DNA of 64,000 bases from Gammaproteobacteria bacterium (GCA_016199745.1 JACQFZ010000022.1:62001-126000), one strand, 5' to 3'. Positions 9,967 through 18,017 are shown, numbered from the stretch's first letter. The notes: a model not told the origin generated them from the letters alone. Made by a program: numbers and translations.

Positions 9967-10665
9967 TTAGCTCAATGAATGCCAGGCGCCTTTGAACAAC
10001 ACTGGCCCAGTCGGTGAGCCGGTTGGCGAGCCACCGGCGGGTTCGAGACTGATCGCTAATAGCGCGCCTGGAATCAACATCGGTTGCAGTGCCTGGGCGA
10101 CGACCAGGGTGGTGGCGTCGGTGGGCGCAATCAAGCCGAGCGATCGTGGGGTACCGTCTGCGGGGATCAACCAAAGCTCGAGCGCACGCTGCTGCGCCAG
10201 CGTTTGCGGTTGCAGTGGTTTGATGACGATTTCGCCGGTGGTACGAGTCGTGTTGATCAACCAAGTCGATTGCGCTTGGCGGTCTTGTAGCATCGCCATG
10301 AACGATGGTGCTGCTGGTGGCGACGTTAGCGGCGTGACGCCGATGTAAAGCAGTAACGCTGCCGCCACGGCGCCGATGGCGAACGTTCGCCAGAACGATA
10401 ACCGCTGGCGCCATCCGGGCAAATGCGGCTGGTTATCGAGCCGGCGCTCGATCGCTCGCCAAACCCGTGCCGGCGGCGCGACCGGTGGTGCTGCCGCTTG
10501 TAGCAATAACTCGCTTAAACGACGTTCCCAAGCGGTGACATCGGCGCGCAGGGCAGCGTCCGTACGTAACAAGCGCAGGAAGCGCTGGCGGGCGGCACCG
10601 TGCAGCGTGCCGAGCACGAATTCGGCCGCCAGTCTTTCGCGCAATGTGGGGTCGCGGTAGTTCAT
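9967..10665 (-). CDS. RskA-family anti-sigma factor
   Basis: A single-pass inner-membrane protein of 232 residues. The cytoplasmic N-terminal domain has the anti-sigma zinc-finger-like/RskA pattern without an evident CHCC zinc motif (LRERLAAEFVLGTLHGAARQ, then WERRLSELL). A transmembrane helix (FAIGAVAAALLLYIG) lies near residue 85. The periplasmic RskA domain ends in LWLIPADGTPRSLGLI and ISLEPAGGSPTGSPTGPVLF, the typical family ending. RskA proteins sequester a partner ECF sigma factor until processed. The ATG at 10665 overlaps the sigma factor stop by 4 bp (ATGA). A much longer in-frame ORF upstream only shadows the sigma gene. Confidence 0.88.
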   Translation of the reverse strand: MNYRDPTLRERLAAEFVLGTLHGAARQRFLRLLRTDAALRADVTAWERRLSELLLQAAAPPVAPPARVWRAIERRLDNQPHLPGWRQRLSFWRTFAIGAVAAALLLYIGVTPLTSPPAAPSFMAMLQDRQAQSTWLINTTRTTGEIVIKPLQPQTLAQQRALELWLIPADGTPRSLGLIAPTDATTLVVAQALQPMLIPGALLAISLEPAGGSPTGSPTGPVLFKGAWHSLS

Positions 10666-11207
10666 TCGTCGAAGCAGATCTTCAGGCGGTCGAGACCGCG
10701 TCGTACCCGGCTTTTGACGGGACCGAGTTTTTCGTTGAGGTGTACCGCCAGCGCCGAGTGGGTTAAGCCTTGGTAAAACGCCAGCTGAATTGTTTGCCGC
10801 TGCTTGGCATCGAGTCGTTCCAGACAGCGCTGTAACCCTTGGGCCCGGTGCTGGCGTTCGGTATGCGGCAATGGGCCGGATGGGTGATCGATGTCGCTGT
10901 CCATCGACGGCGGACGGATGACATCGATGATGGCGTCGTGTGGACGCAGATCTAACGCCTGATAGCGCACGACGGTCGCCATCCACGCCATCGGCGGGGC
11001 GCGTTCGGGTCGATAGTCGGCGGCGTGTTGCCAGATACGCATGAATCCGTCCTGCAATGCCTCTTCGGCGCGATGACTGACCTTCAATATACGTAGGGCG
11101 ATGGCGAATAGTTGCGGTGCGGTCAGCCGATAGAGTGGCTTGAGTGCCGCGCGGTCGCGCTGCGCACAACGCGCAAGCAGTGTCGCCAGCTCATCGACGG
11201 GAGTCAT
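10662..11207 (-). CDS. ECF sigma-70 factor (SigK-type)
   Basis: RNA polymerase sigma factor of 181 residues. Region 2 spans about 15-90 (YRLTAPQLFAIALRIL, EEALQDGFMRIWQHAADYR, MAWMATVVRYQALDLRR-like) and region 4 about 115-175 (CLERLDAKQRQTIQLAFYQG, then LNEKLGPVKSRVRRGLDRLK). The truncated helix-turn-helix motif LTHSALAVHLNEKLGPVKSRV is typical. I chose MTPVDELATLL at 11207 because the 22 codons upstream do not fit the family. It is coupled by a 4-bp overlap to its RskA-like anti-sigma factor. The regulon cannot be seen; the downstream lipoprotein is a candidate. Confidence 0.9.
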   Translation of the reverse strand: MTPVDELATLLARCAQRDRAALKPLYRLTAPQLFAIALRILKVSHRAEEALQDGFMRIWQHAADYRPERAPPMAWMATVVRYQALDLRPHDAIIDVIRPPSMDSDIDHPSGPLPHTERQHRAQGLQRCLERLDAKQRQTIQLAFYQGLTHSALAVHLNEKLGPVKSRVRRGLDRLKICFDE

Positions 11208-11360
11208 GAAAGTTACTACGTGGGTCGTGTGTTTCTGGATGCAGTGACAGTACCGGGTAATGCGCGTGGGCATTGCGCGAGCGTTAGTGTGAAATGGCTG
11301 ACGATCCGGCCAGCGCGAGCGATAATGTTCGAGCTCGTCACGTGATCCTGGAGGGAGTGC

Positions 11361-11441
11361 ATGGCTAATCCCGTCGTCTGGTTCGATATTCCGGTGCTCG
11401 ACCTCGATCGAGCCATCCGATTTTACTCAGCTCTGATGTAA
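11361..11441 (+). pseudogene. Truncated N-terminus of a glyoxalase/VOC-family protein
   Basis: A 26-codon ORF (MANPVVWFDIPVLDLDRAIR, then FYSALM, then TAA) matches the first beta-alpha unit of VOC-superfamily proteins (VVWFEIPV.DLDRAI.FY). It has a good Shine-Dalgarno (GGAGGGAG, 11350-11357) and stops 19 bp before the gnd start. Everything after the first helix is missing, so this is a 5' gene remnant created by a deletion that joined it to gnd. It might still be translated and couple ribosomes to gnd. Confidence 0.7.
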
Positions 11442-11460
11442 TCACTTGGACGAACGTCGC

Positions 11461-12372
11461 ATGCAACTCGGTATGATCGGTTTAGGCCGCATGGGCGGCA
11501 ATATGGTGCGGCGGTTGCGGCGCACCGATATCCACGTCGTTGCTTACGATCGCGACACGGCGATCACGCGCGCATTGGCTGACGAGACCGGCTGCGTGCC
11601 GGCGGATACGCTGGAACACATGGTCGAGCAACTCGCCACACCGCGCGCGCTGTGGTTGATGTTGCCGGCCGGTGAAATTACCGAACGGCAAATCGTCTCG
11701 TTGGCGGGATTACTGACACCCGGCGATATCGTCATCGATGGTGCTAACTCGCATTACAAAGATTCGATGCGCCGGGCAGCGACCCTCAGTGCGCGCGGTC
11801 TGCCTTTCATCGACGCCGGCGTCTCCGGCGGTATCTGGGGCTTGGCAGAAGGTTACGCGTTGATGGTCGGCGGGGCGGCGCCGGCGGTACGCCAAATTGA
11901 GCCGGTGCTAAAGGCGTTGGCGCCGGCACCGGATCGCGGTTGGTTACATTGCGGGCCGGTCGGCGCCGGTCATTTCGTGAAGATGGTTCATAACGGCATC
12001 GAGTACGGCATGATGCAGTCGTATGCCGAAGGGCTGGCGTTGTTGGAAGCGCGGGACGATTTTTCGTTTGATCTGGCGGCAATCACCGAGATGTGGCGCC
12101 ACGGTAGCGTCGTCCGCAGTTGGTTGCTCGACCTTACGGCCGAGTTCTTGGCCGAAGATGCGAGCCGCGACAATGTCGCGCCGTATGTGGCCGACTCTGG
12201 TGAAGGCCGTTGGGCGGCGATCGAGGCGGTCGAGCAGGGCGTGCCGGCGCCGGTGATGAGCCTGGCGCTCATGATGCGTTTTGCCAGCCAGGGAAAATCG
12301 GATTACGCCGCGCGGTTGTTGGCGTTGATGCGCCAGGGTTTCGGTGGCCACGGACTGAAGCCGAAGGTTTGA
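11461..12372 (+). CDS. gnd: 6-phosphogluconate dehydrogenase, short decarboxylating type
   Basis: Oxidises and decarboxylates 6-phosphogluconate to ribulose 5-phosphate. The 303-residue length matches the short GndA/YqeC-type rather than the roughly 470-residue enzyme. Visible: nucleotide-binding LGMIGLGRMGGNMVRRL at residues 3-19, the substrate-binding DAGVSGGIWGLAEGYALMVGG (about 122-142), and the active-site KMVHNGIEYGMMQ (about 178-190) carrying the catalytic Lys and the HNGIEY motif. I chose the ATG at 11461; an in-frame TTG lies 15 bp upstream. zwf begins 1 bp after the stop and pgl follows, forming an oxidative pentose-phosphate operon. Confidence 0.94.
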   Translation: MQLGMIGLGRMGGNMVRRLRRTDIHVVAYDRDTAITRALADETGCVPADTLEHMVEQLATPRALWLMLPAGEITERQIVSLAGLLTPGDIVIDGANSHYKDSMRRAATLSARGLPFIDAGVSGGIWGLAEGYALMVGGAAPAVRQIEPVLKALAPAPDRGWLHCGPVGAGHFVKMVHNGIEYGMMQSYAEGLALLEARDDFSFDLAAITEMWRHGSVVRSWLLDLTAEFLAEDASRDNVAPYVADSGEGRWAAIEAVEQGVPAPVMSLALMMRFASQGKSDYAARLLALMRQGFGGHGLKPKV

Positions 12373-12373
12373 C

Positions 12374-13834
12374 ATGGCAACCGGCGAACCCTGTACCTTC
12401 GTTATTTTCGGCGCGACCGGCAATCTCGCCAGCCTGCTGTTGTTGCCGGCGTTGTATCAGCTCGATGTCAACGGCCACTTACCGCCGAAACTGCGTTTTG
12501 TCGCTTGTGCGCGCCGGGAGATGCCGCGCGAGCAGTGGTTGTCGTATCTGCAGGGTGTACTACAGGAACGGTTGCCGGAGCATTACCGGTCGGATGCCGC
12601 CGCATCGTTCGCGCAGCGGTTCGATTATGTCAGCGGCGATTTGCACGATGCCGCGATGTACCAACGATTGCTGCAACGGCTCGGTCGCGTGCACGCGAAT
12701 TGCGAGAACATAATATTTTATCTAGCTATCAAGCCGGCCGATTTCGACGATGTCGTGGAGCATCTCAATCGCGCCGGCATCAACCGCCAGCGTGGTCGCC
12801 ACCGCATCGTCGTCGAGAAACCGTTCGGCGAGGATATCGACAGCGCGCGTCAACTGAACGCCAAACTCCATCGGTATTTCGACGAAGAGCAGATTTATCG
12901 CATCGACCATTTCCTCGGCAAGGAAGCGGTGCAGAACCTGTTTGTGTTCCGCTTTGCCAATACGTTAATTGAGCCGATCTGGAATCGTCAGGTTATCGAC
13001 CACGTGCAGATTACCGTCGCCGAGGCCGGCGGCATTGGCAATCGTGCCGACTATTACGATCGTGCCGGTGCGTTGCGCGATATGGTGCAGAATCATTTGT
13101 TGCAACTGCTGGCGGTCGTCGCCATGGAACCGCCGGCACAGCTCGAGGCCGACGCGCTACGGGATGAAAAGGTGAAGGTACTGCGTTCGATCCGACCGAT
13201 TCCGCTGGACGCCGTCGATTCTTACGCGGTGCGTGGGCAGTACGTCGCCGGCAATGGGCTGCCCGGTTATTGCGACGAGCCGAACGTGCCGCGTGATTCC
13301 GCCACCGAGACCTTCGTCGCTGCCAAGTTTTATATCGACAACTGGCGTTGGCACGGCGTGCCGTTCTATCTGCGCACGGGTAAGCGCCTGGCGCGGCAGA
13401 CCTCGTTCATTGCCATTCGTTGCCGGCAGCCGCCGCAATTATTGTTCGACGGTAGCGCCGGCGACCGCATCGATCCCAACGGGATTATTTTGTCGATCCA
13501 GCCGGACGAGGGCATGCGCCTGGAGATCCAAGCCAAACAGCCCGGGCTCGTCCTGCGCTCGCGTCCCTTGTCGTTGAATGCCTCGTACCGCACGACCCAA
13601 GTGGTGTCGATGGAGGCTTACCAGACGCTGCTGCTCGACGTCATCGAAGGCGATCGCAGCCTGTTTTTACGATTCGACGAGGTCGAATGGTCGTGGCGGG
13701 TGGTCGACCCAATTCTGCAATATTGGGCGAAAAATAAAGATTTCGTCCATACTTATCCCGCGGGCACCAGCGGTCCGGAAGAGGCGAACCGTCTGTTCGA
13801 TCACAAGGATCAGGCTTGGCGTAACGAGGGCTAA
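12374..13834 (+). CDS. zwf: Glucose-6-phosphate 1-dehydrogenase
   Basis: Oxidises glucose 6-phosphate to 6-phosphogluconolactone with NADP+ or NAD+. The 486 residues include the coenzyme-binding FVIFGATGNLASLLLLPAL (about 8-26), the family signature around RIDHFLGKEAVQNLFVFRF with catalytic His (about 176-194), EKPFGEDIDSARQLN, and VPFYLRTGKRLARQ. The start follows the gnd stop after 1 bp, which implies translational coupling. The order gnd-zwf-pgl keeps the whole oxidative branch together. Confidence 0.97.
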   Translation: MATGEPCTFVIFGATGNLASLLLLPALYQLDVNGHLPPKLRFVACARREMPREQWLSYLQGVLQERLPEHYRSDAAASFAQRFDYVSGDLHDAAMYQRLLQRLGRVHANCENIIFYLAIKPADFDDVVEHLNRAGINRQRGRHRIVVEKPFGEDIDSARQLNAKLHRYFDEEQIYRIDHFLGKEAVQNLFVFRFANTLIEPIWNRQVIDHVQITVAEAGGIGNRADYYDRAGALRDMVQNHLLQLLAVVAMEPPAQLEADALRDEKVKVLRSIRPIPLDAVDSYAVRGQYVAGNGLPGYCDEPNVPRDSATETFVAAKFYIDNWRWHGVPFYLRTGKRLARQTSFIAIRCRQPPQLLFDGSAGDRIDPNGIILSIQPDEGMRLEIQAKQPGLVLRSRPLSLNASYRTTQVVSMEAYQTLLLDVIEGDRSLFLRFDEVEWSWRVVDPILQYWAKNKDFVHTYPAGTSGPEEANRLFDHKDQAWRNEG

Positions 13835-13839
13835 AACGC

Positions 13840-14535
13840 ATGCAACAAATCCGTCGCTGGCATATTTATCCCAATATCGAAGATCTTGAGCTGCACGCGG
13901 TCCGCGCCATTCTGCGGGCGGCGGCGCAAGCGATCGAGCTACGCGGCCATTTTTCCATCGTTCTCGCCGGCGGCGACACGCCACAGCGGCTGTACGCTCA
14001 GTTGGCAGGGGCGGTGTCCGATTGGGGTCGTTGGCATATTTATTTTGGCGACGAGCGCTGTCTGCCGGCCGGTCACACCGATCGCAACGACCAGCGCGCC
14101 CGCCAGGTATGGTTGAACCATGTAGCGATTCCCGGTGCGCAGATCCGGCCGATTTCGGCCGAATTTGGACCGGAAAAAGCGGCGACGCTGTATGCCGATC
14201 GGTTGGCGCCGGTCGAGTTATTCGATCTCGTGTTGCTCGGTCTCGGTGAGGATGGCCATACCGCGAGTTTATTCCCCGGCCTGTGGAATCCGAGCGATAC
14301 CGTTGATGTGTTGCCCGTGCGCGAGGCGCCGAAGCCGCCGTCGGAGCGGGTAACATTGAGTGCGCGCCGACTGAGCCGGGCGCAGCAGGTATTGTTTGTC
14401 GTCGCCGGCGCGCACAAGCGCGAGGCGATGGCGGCGTGGCGCCGTGGCGACGCGATTCCGGCGGCCGGAATCGTGCCAGCTTTAGGTGTTGAGATTTTGG
14501 TCGATGCGACTGCCTGGCCGGATGGGATGGCGTAG
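13840..14535 (+). CDS. pgl: 6-phosphogluconolactonase (DevB/SOL type)
   Basis: Hydrolyses 6-phosphogluconolactone to 6-phosphogluconate. The 231-residue NagB-fold protein has FSIVLAGGDTPQRLYAQLA (about 38-56), the WHIYFGDERCLPAGHTDRND motif (about 65-84) and the signature DLVLLGLGEDGHTASLFPG (about 130-148). It starts 5 bp after the zwf stop, in the same operon. Confidence 0.95.
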   Translation: MQQIRRWHIYPNIEDLELHAVRAILRAAAQAIELRGHFSIVLAGGDTPQRLYAQLAGAVSDWGRWHIYFGDERCLPAGHTDRNDQRARQVWLNHVAIPGAQIRPISAEFGPEKAATLYADRLAPVELFDLVLLGLGEDGHTASLFPGLWNPSDTVDVLPVREAPKPPSERVTLSARRLSRAQQVLFVVAGAHKREAMAAWRRGDAIPAAGIVPALGVEILVDATAWPDGMA

Positions 14536-14560
14536 GTACAAACGACCAGTAGGTTAAGTC

Positions 14561-14785
14561 ATGGCAAAAAAGAAAGACGACCTCATTACGCTATCGCAGG
14601 CGGCCGAGACCTACGGCTATTCGGGCGACTATCTGCGCCGGCTAGCGGAGAACGGTCGGCTGCGCGCGCGCAAGTTTGGCCGCAATTGGCTGACCACGTC
14701 CGACGACGTTGAAACGTTTATCGAGAGTCGCGAGCAGCGCGGCGTTTATAAAAAAAATCCGCGTACGCCGCGCAAAAAAAAATAG
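14561..14785 (+). CDS. Small excisionase-like/MerR-type helix-turn-helix protein
   Basis: A basic 74-residue protein with one winged HTH of the HTH_17/excisionase type: LITLSQAAETYGYSGDYLRR, LAENGRLRARKFGRNWLT and DDVETFIESR. The tail is very Lys/Arg-rich and encoded by A-runs. Such proteins are phage/ICE recombination directionality factors or small regulators. It sits between the pgl operon (26 bp upstream) and an AT-rich patch with an XRE-CsrA pair, so it could belong to a small acquired island. No integrase is nearby. Confidence 0.8.
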   Translation: MAKKKDDLITLSQAAETYGYSGDYLRRLAENGRLRARKFGRNWLTTSDDVETFIESREQRGVYKKNPRTPRKKK

Positions 14786-15039
14786 GAGTTTAAGTCAGCA
14801 TTGTCTTTCCGGCAAACGCCCAAATTAAATTTTACTCTGCCAAAAATAGTTTCCGTCTTCGGAAGCGACAGCGAGACCAAGTTTTCTTGGTGCCATACAA
14901 AGCATCGACCTGCGGTGAAAGTTGTTAACGTCGAGCGAACGATGCATTGCATCGCCAATATTTCCCTCATGGGTTGGCCGCGCCTTATTCAGTGAATGTC
15001 CCCTGACTTACGCAAACGCACTATTTGCATTTCTTTACT
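14786..15039. other. AT-rich stretch without a convincing gene
   Basis: Clearly richer in A and T than the flanking DNA. Small ORFs here show no family motif, codon preference or good ribosome-binding site. It leads into a perfect palindrome and an XRE gene, and likely holds their promoter and the edge of an acquired segment. Confidence 0.5.
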
Positions 15040-15059
15040 ATAGCACGATATCGTGCTAT
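15040..15059. promoter_or_regulatory. Perfect 20-bp palindrome, probable operator
   Basis: ATAGCACGAT/ATCGTGCTAT is perfectly self-complementary and lies in AT-rich DNA about 155 bp upstream of the XRE start. Length and symmetry fit a dimeric repressor site, and autoregulation by the XRE protein is the simplest reading. No binding evidence exists in the sequence itself. Confidence 0.55.
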
Positions 15060-15214
15060 TTGTTGCACGTAGTTCAGTGGGAGAGTTTATGGGTGTGGGG
15101 TTGCGCCAATGCATAAAGGGCGACGCGGATTGGAAATTATCTTCTGCGAATCGATACATAAACACGTCACAGCGAGAATCAACCGCTGTAGACGGCGACA
15201 TAAGCAACAACATA

Positions 15215-15505
15215 ATGAACGCCATGGGAAAGAGGGCAAGGGCTCTGCTCGCGCAGAATTTACGGATCTTACGGTTGATGCGTGGCTGGTCACAGGAACA
15301 GCTTGGCACGGCAAGCGGATTGCATCGGACATACATCAGTCTTGTCGAGCGGTCGGCTTGTAACATCAGCTTGGATAACTTGGAAAAACTCGCGGATGCT
15401 TTTGGGTTGGGATTGCATCAACTGCTGGCGATGCCCGACGCGGCAACGTTCGGTGAGGAGCTGCTCAGCGCATTGCGATCAAGCGATAAACGGAAGGAGC
15501 GTTGA
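15215..15505 (+). CDS. XRE-family transcriptional regulator
   Basis: About 96 residues from the ATG at 15215 (an alternative ATG lies at 15224). A Cro/CI-type HTH_3 is clear: NLRILRLMRGWSQEQLGTAS, GLHRTYISLVERSACNISLD, then NLEKLADAFGLGLHQLL. The reading frame stays open further upstream but that part has no homology. It precedes a CsrA-like gene by 2 bp. XRE-CsrA-paralogue pairs are known from integrative conjugative elements of Legionella and relatives, where they control element maintenance. Function here is inferred from that. Confidence 0.85.
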   Translation: MNAMGKRARALLAQNLRILRLMRGWSQEQLGTASGLHRTYISLVERSACNISLDNLEKLADAFGLGLHQLLAMPDAATFGEELLSALRSSDKRKER

Positions 15506-15507
15506 CG

Positions 15508-15720
15508 ATGTTAATTGTGAGTCGCAAGGTTAAGCAGAGTTTGTGCATCGCGCTCGATCCTACGATCGATCCAAAAACGCCAATCGGCGAGATCTTCGCG
15601 CGCGGGCCGATTCGTGTGGTGGTGGCGTGTATCGAAGATACCTACGTTCGTCTGGGTATCAGCGCCCATCCTGGGTTGGCTATTCTGCGCGAAGAGTTGC
15701 ACGTGTTCCCGGAAATATAA
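15508..15720 (+). CDS. Divergent CsrA-family RNA-binding protein (CsrT-like paralogue)
   Basis: A 70-residue protein with the CsrA frame: MLIVSRKVKQSLCI at the N-terminus (Leu2 and Arg6 kept) and VRLGISAHPGLAILREEL later, keeping the key Arg of the VHREE motif. About 17 extra residues (PTIDPKTPIGEIFARG region) are inserted between strands 1 and 2, and the C-terminal helix is short. A GGAAGGAG Shine-Dalgarno sits 8 bp before the ATG, inside the end of the XRE gene. Canonical CsrA binds GGA motifs in mRNA leaders; this looks like a specialised paralogue, not the housekeeping copy. Confidence 0.8.
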   Translation: MLIVSRKVKQSLCIALDPTIDPKTPIGEIFARGPIRVVVACIEDTYVRLGISAHPGLAILREELHVFPEI

Positions 15721-15900
15721 AACGCAGGCGCGGGATGAACGGTACCGTGCCGTTTGTCCCGCAGGTCTGATCATTCAATGGTGGCTCGTCCGATTGTCGG
15801 CCCAACAAAAACCGATACTTAGGCGAAAAACCTCTAATTTCTGCTTATTTGGCACAGCCTGTGCTTTGTGTCAGGGAAAGCGAATGCGAGGTTTACCGCT

Positions 15901-16518
15901 ATGTCGATCAGTCAACGGTTGGGATGGGCGATCATCATGGGCTATCTGGTGGCGACACCGGTAGCGCAAGCGGGGATTTACGTTTACGAGCTGCCGGACG
16001 GGTCGCGCGTGGTGACCGATCATGCCATGGCTAATCCGCTGTATAAGTTGGTTCGCAGCGGCGACGTCGCGAAGGGCATGGGTCAATTGGTGGCGCATCA
16101 GAACCCGCAGTTCTTCCGCGCTGACCCATCGGCGTACGATCGCATGATTCATCGGCTAGCATCGGAAAACAAGGTGGACTTTGCCTTGGTAAAAGCGGTG
16201 ATGCATGTCGAATCGGCGTTCAATCCGTATGCCCGCTCGAATAAAGGCGCACTCGGTTTGATGCAGCTGTTACCGCAAACCGCACAGCGCTACGGCATCA
16301 ACGACATCTACGACCCGATGCAGAACATCGCCGCCGGTGTTAAACATTTGCGCTATCTGCTGGGTATGTTTAACAACAAGCACAAGCTCGCGCTCGCCGC
16401 TTACAACGCCGGTGAGCAAGCCGTGATTCGCCATCGCGGCGTGCCGCCGTATCCGGAGACACAGGAATACGTGCGCAAAGTCATGCACTATCAGAAGCAG
16501 TACAGCCGGTCTTCCTAA
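15901..16518 (+). CDS. Secreted lytic transglycosylase (SLT domain)
   Basis: A periplasmic peptidoglycan-cleaving enzyme of 205 residues. I chose the ATG at 15901, preceded by GCGAGG, because it opens with a signal peptide ending APVAQA-like (VATPVAQA). A DUF4124-like strand segment follows (IYVYELPDGSRVVTDH). The SLT domain runs from about 85: FALVKAVMHVESAFNPYARS with catalytic Glu, KGALGLMQLLPQTAQRYG, IAAGVKHLRYLL and LALAAYNAGEQAV. The domain order and size match the small MltE/Slt-like proteins that often carry an N-terminal DUF4124. It is monocistronic. Confidence 0.92.
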   Translation: MSISQRLGWAIIMGYLVATPVAQAGIYVYELPDGSRVVTDHAMANPLYKLVRSGDVAKGMGQLVAHQNPQFFRADPSAYDRMIHRLASENKVDFALVKAVMHVESAFNPYARSNKGALGLMQLLPQTAQRYGINDIYDPMQNIAAGVKHLRYLLGMFNNKHKLALAAYNAGEQAVIRHRGVPPYPETQEYVRKVMHYQKQYSRSS

Positions 16519-16656
16519 AGCGCTCTGGTATTCCGCGAAGTTTCGCCAGTCAGCTTGTTATTCACCCGACGTAATCCTGAGCTGTATTTTCTAGGTGATG
16601 TCATCGATCAAACCGATGCGAAGCATTTGTTCCGTGGCGCCGGAAAGTTTCTTCTA

Positions 16657-16752
16657 AGAGACGGTAACAAAATGAAATAGCTTTAACGTAGCCGTCCCCT
16701 CCCCCTCAGGGGAGGGAGTTAACGTGCCAACGTTCATTTTGTTACCGTCTCT
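16657..16752. repeat. Composite inverted-repeat element with a central REP-like hairpin
   Basis: Perfect 20-bp terminal arms, AGAGACGGTAACAAAATGAA at 16657-16676 and its complement at 16733-16752, enclose a CCCCTCCC/GGGGAGGG hairpin (16696-16716). The 96-bp unit lies between convergent genes. It may be a small non-autonomous palindromic element, and it could fold into a long cruciform or end transcripts from both sides. Confidence 0.75.
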
Positions 16753-16769
16753 AATCAGAAATCGCTCGA

Positions 16770-18002
16770 TTAATTAAGCTGGACGCGCTGTCCCCACGGC
16801 ACCGGCTTTTTGCCTTTTACTAACCACAACACCGGGAACGTCGGCTCGCGTTCCGGAAACTCGCCGTCGGCATCGGTAAAGTAGAGCAACAAATCGGGCG
16901 ATCGATCCAGCTGCTCGGCCCATGCAATCGCCGGTGTAAAGCGCGTACCGCCTCCGCCATGTAGCTCTGACGGTAGGCGCGCCTCTTCCCAGGGTTCGAA
17001 GATCCACGGTCCGTGGGTTGCCAGCATTGCGTCGCACGCGTGCAGTGTGATGCGGGCGTTGATGTTGCCTTTGATGGCATTGATTTCGGTGAGAAACTCG
17101 CGCAACTCGTCCGACTCGATCGAGCCGCTAGTGTCGACGATTACGACAATGTCGACGCAGCCGGAGCGCAATCCCGGTAACAGCGCCTTGCCTTCGCGAC
17201 GGTTCGGGCGGGCGAAGCTGTAGTCAGTGCGGGCGACGTTAGTCATGTAGCGCGCGAGCAGCATGCGCCAGGGAAGTTGCGGTTGCAGTAAATCGCCGAT
17301 GAGCCGCGCCATCGATTCGCTCAGCTTGCCGGCCCGTAGCGCCGCTTGTGCGGTACCGGCCAGGCTAAGTTGCCACTGCGCCGCCAGTTGCTCGCGCTCG
17401 GCGCCGCCCAGCGGCGGCGGTTTCGGTGCACCGCGTTGCGGCTCGTTGTTATCCGGGGTTCGGTCACCGCCAGTCGAGGCGTCACTCGGCGGCGGTGCCT
17501 CGTCGGTACCACTACTGCTATGCGCGCCCTTGCTCGATCCGTCGTTGGCGTCGTCGTAGAGATGTTTGTCGAGGGTATGCTCGTCGGGGTTTTCTTTGAT
17601 ATACGGATAAATTTGTTCGGCGGGCATACCTTGAAACACCGTCTGCAGTAACGCGCCCGACGGCGGTTGCAGACCGTCGGCGACTAGCAACGAATTGATC
17701 GCGTAGTCGCAGGCGACATCCCAACGTTGCTTCGCGCGGTGTTGTCGTCGATGAAAATGCGACAGCGCGCAGTGCAGCGCCTCGTGCGCCAACATGAATT
17801 TGGTTTGCTCGAGATTAAGCGCCTCGATATAAGCGCGGTTGTAATAGAGCGAGCGCGCGTCGGTCGCGGTTGTTTGGCACCAATCGGGATCCGCCTTCAC
17901 CAGCGGCAGGCGCAAGACCAATGCGCCGAGGAAGGGTTTTTCGGTGACGAGCTGCGCGCGGGCGGCGGTCAGCTTGCGTTCGATATCGTCTTGCGGGTCC
18001 AT
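16770..18002 (-). CDS. DUF2201 metallopeptidase-like/VWA domain protein
   Basis: A 410-residue cytoplasmic protein in two parts. The N-terminal half has a zinc-peptidase-like motif KFMLAHEALHCALSHFHRR (HExxH) near residue 70. The C-terminal half is a VWA-like domain with VDIVVIVDTSGSIESDEL (MIDAS DxSxS) near residue 285. Between them is a Pro/Gly/Asp-rich linker. Such proteins pair with MoxR AAA+ ATPases, and one lies 15 bp upstream here. MoxR-VWA pairs act as chaperone-like systems that activate or assemble metalloenzymes and complexes; the client is not visible. Confidence 0.88.
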   Translation of the reverse strand: MDPQDDIERKLTAARAQLVTEKPFLGALVLRLPLVKADPDWCQTTATDARSLYYNRAYIEALNLEQTKFMLAHEALHCALSHFHRRQHRAKQRWDVACDYAINSLLVADGLQPPSGALLQTVFQGMPAEQIYPYIKENPDEHTLDKHLYDDANDGSSKGAHSSSGTDEAPPPSDASTGGDRTPDNNEPQRGAPKPPPLGGAEREQLAAQWQLSLAGTAQAALRAGKLSESMARLIGDLLQPQLPWRMLLARYMTNVARTDYSFARPNRREGKALLPGLRSGCVDIVVIVDTSGSIESDELREFLTEINAIKGNINARITLHACDAMLATHGPWIFEPWEEARLPSELHGGGGTRFTPAIAWAEQLDRSPDLLLYFTDADGEFPEREPTFPVLWLVKGKKPVPWGQRVQLN

Positions 18003-18017
18003 CGGCGCCGGTAATTA

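Noticed and set aside
10666-11169. Extended N-terminus for the anti-sigma factor
   Set aside because: The extra frame shadows the sigma factor gene; the ATG overlap at 10665 and RskA family start fit much better.
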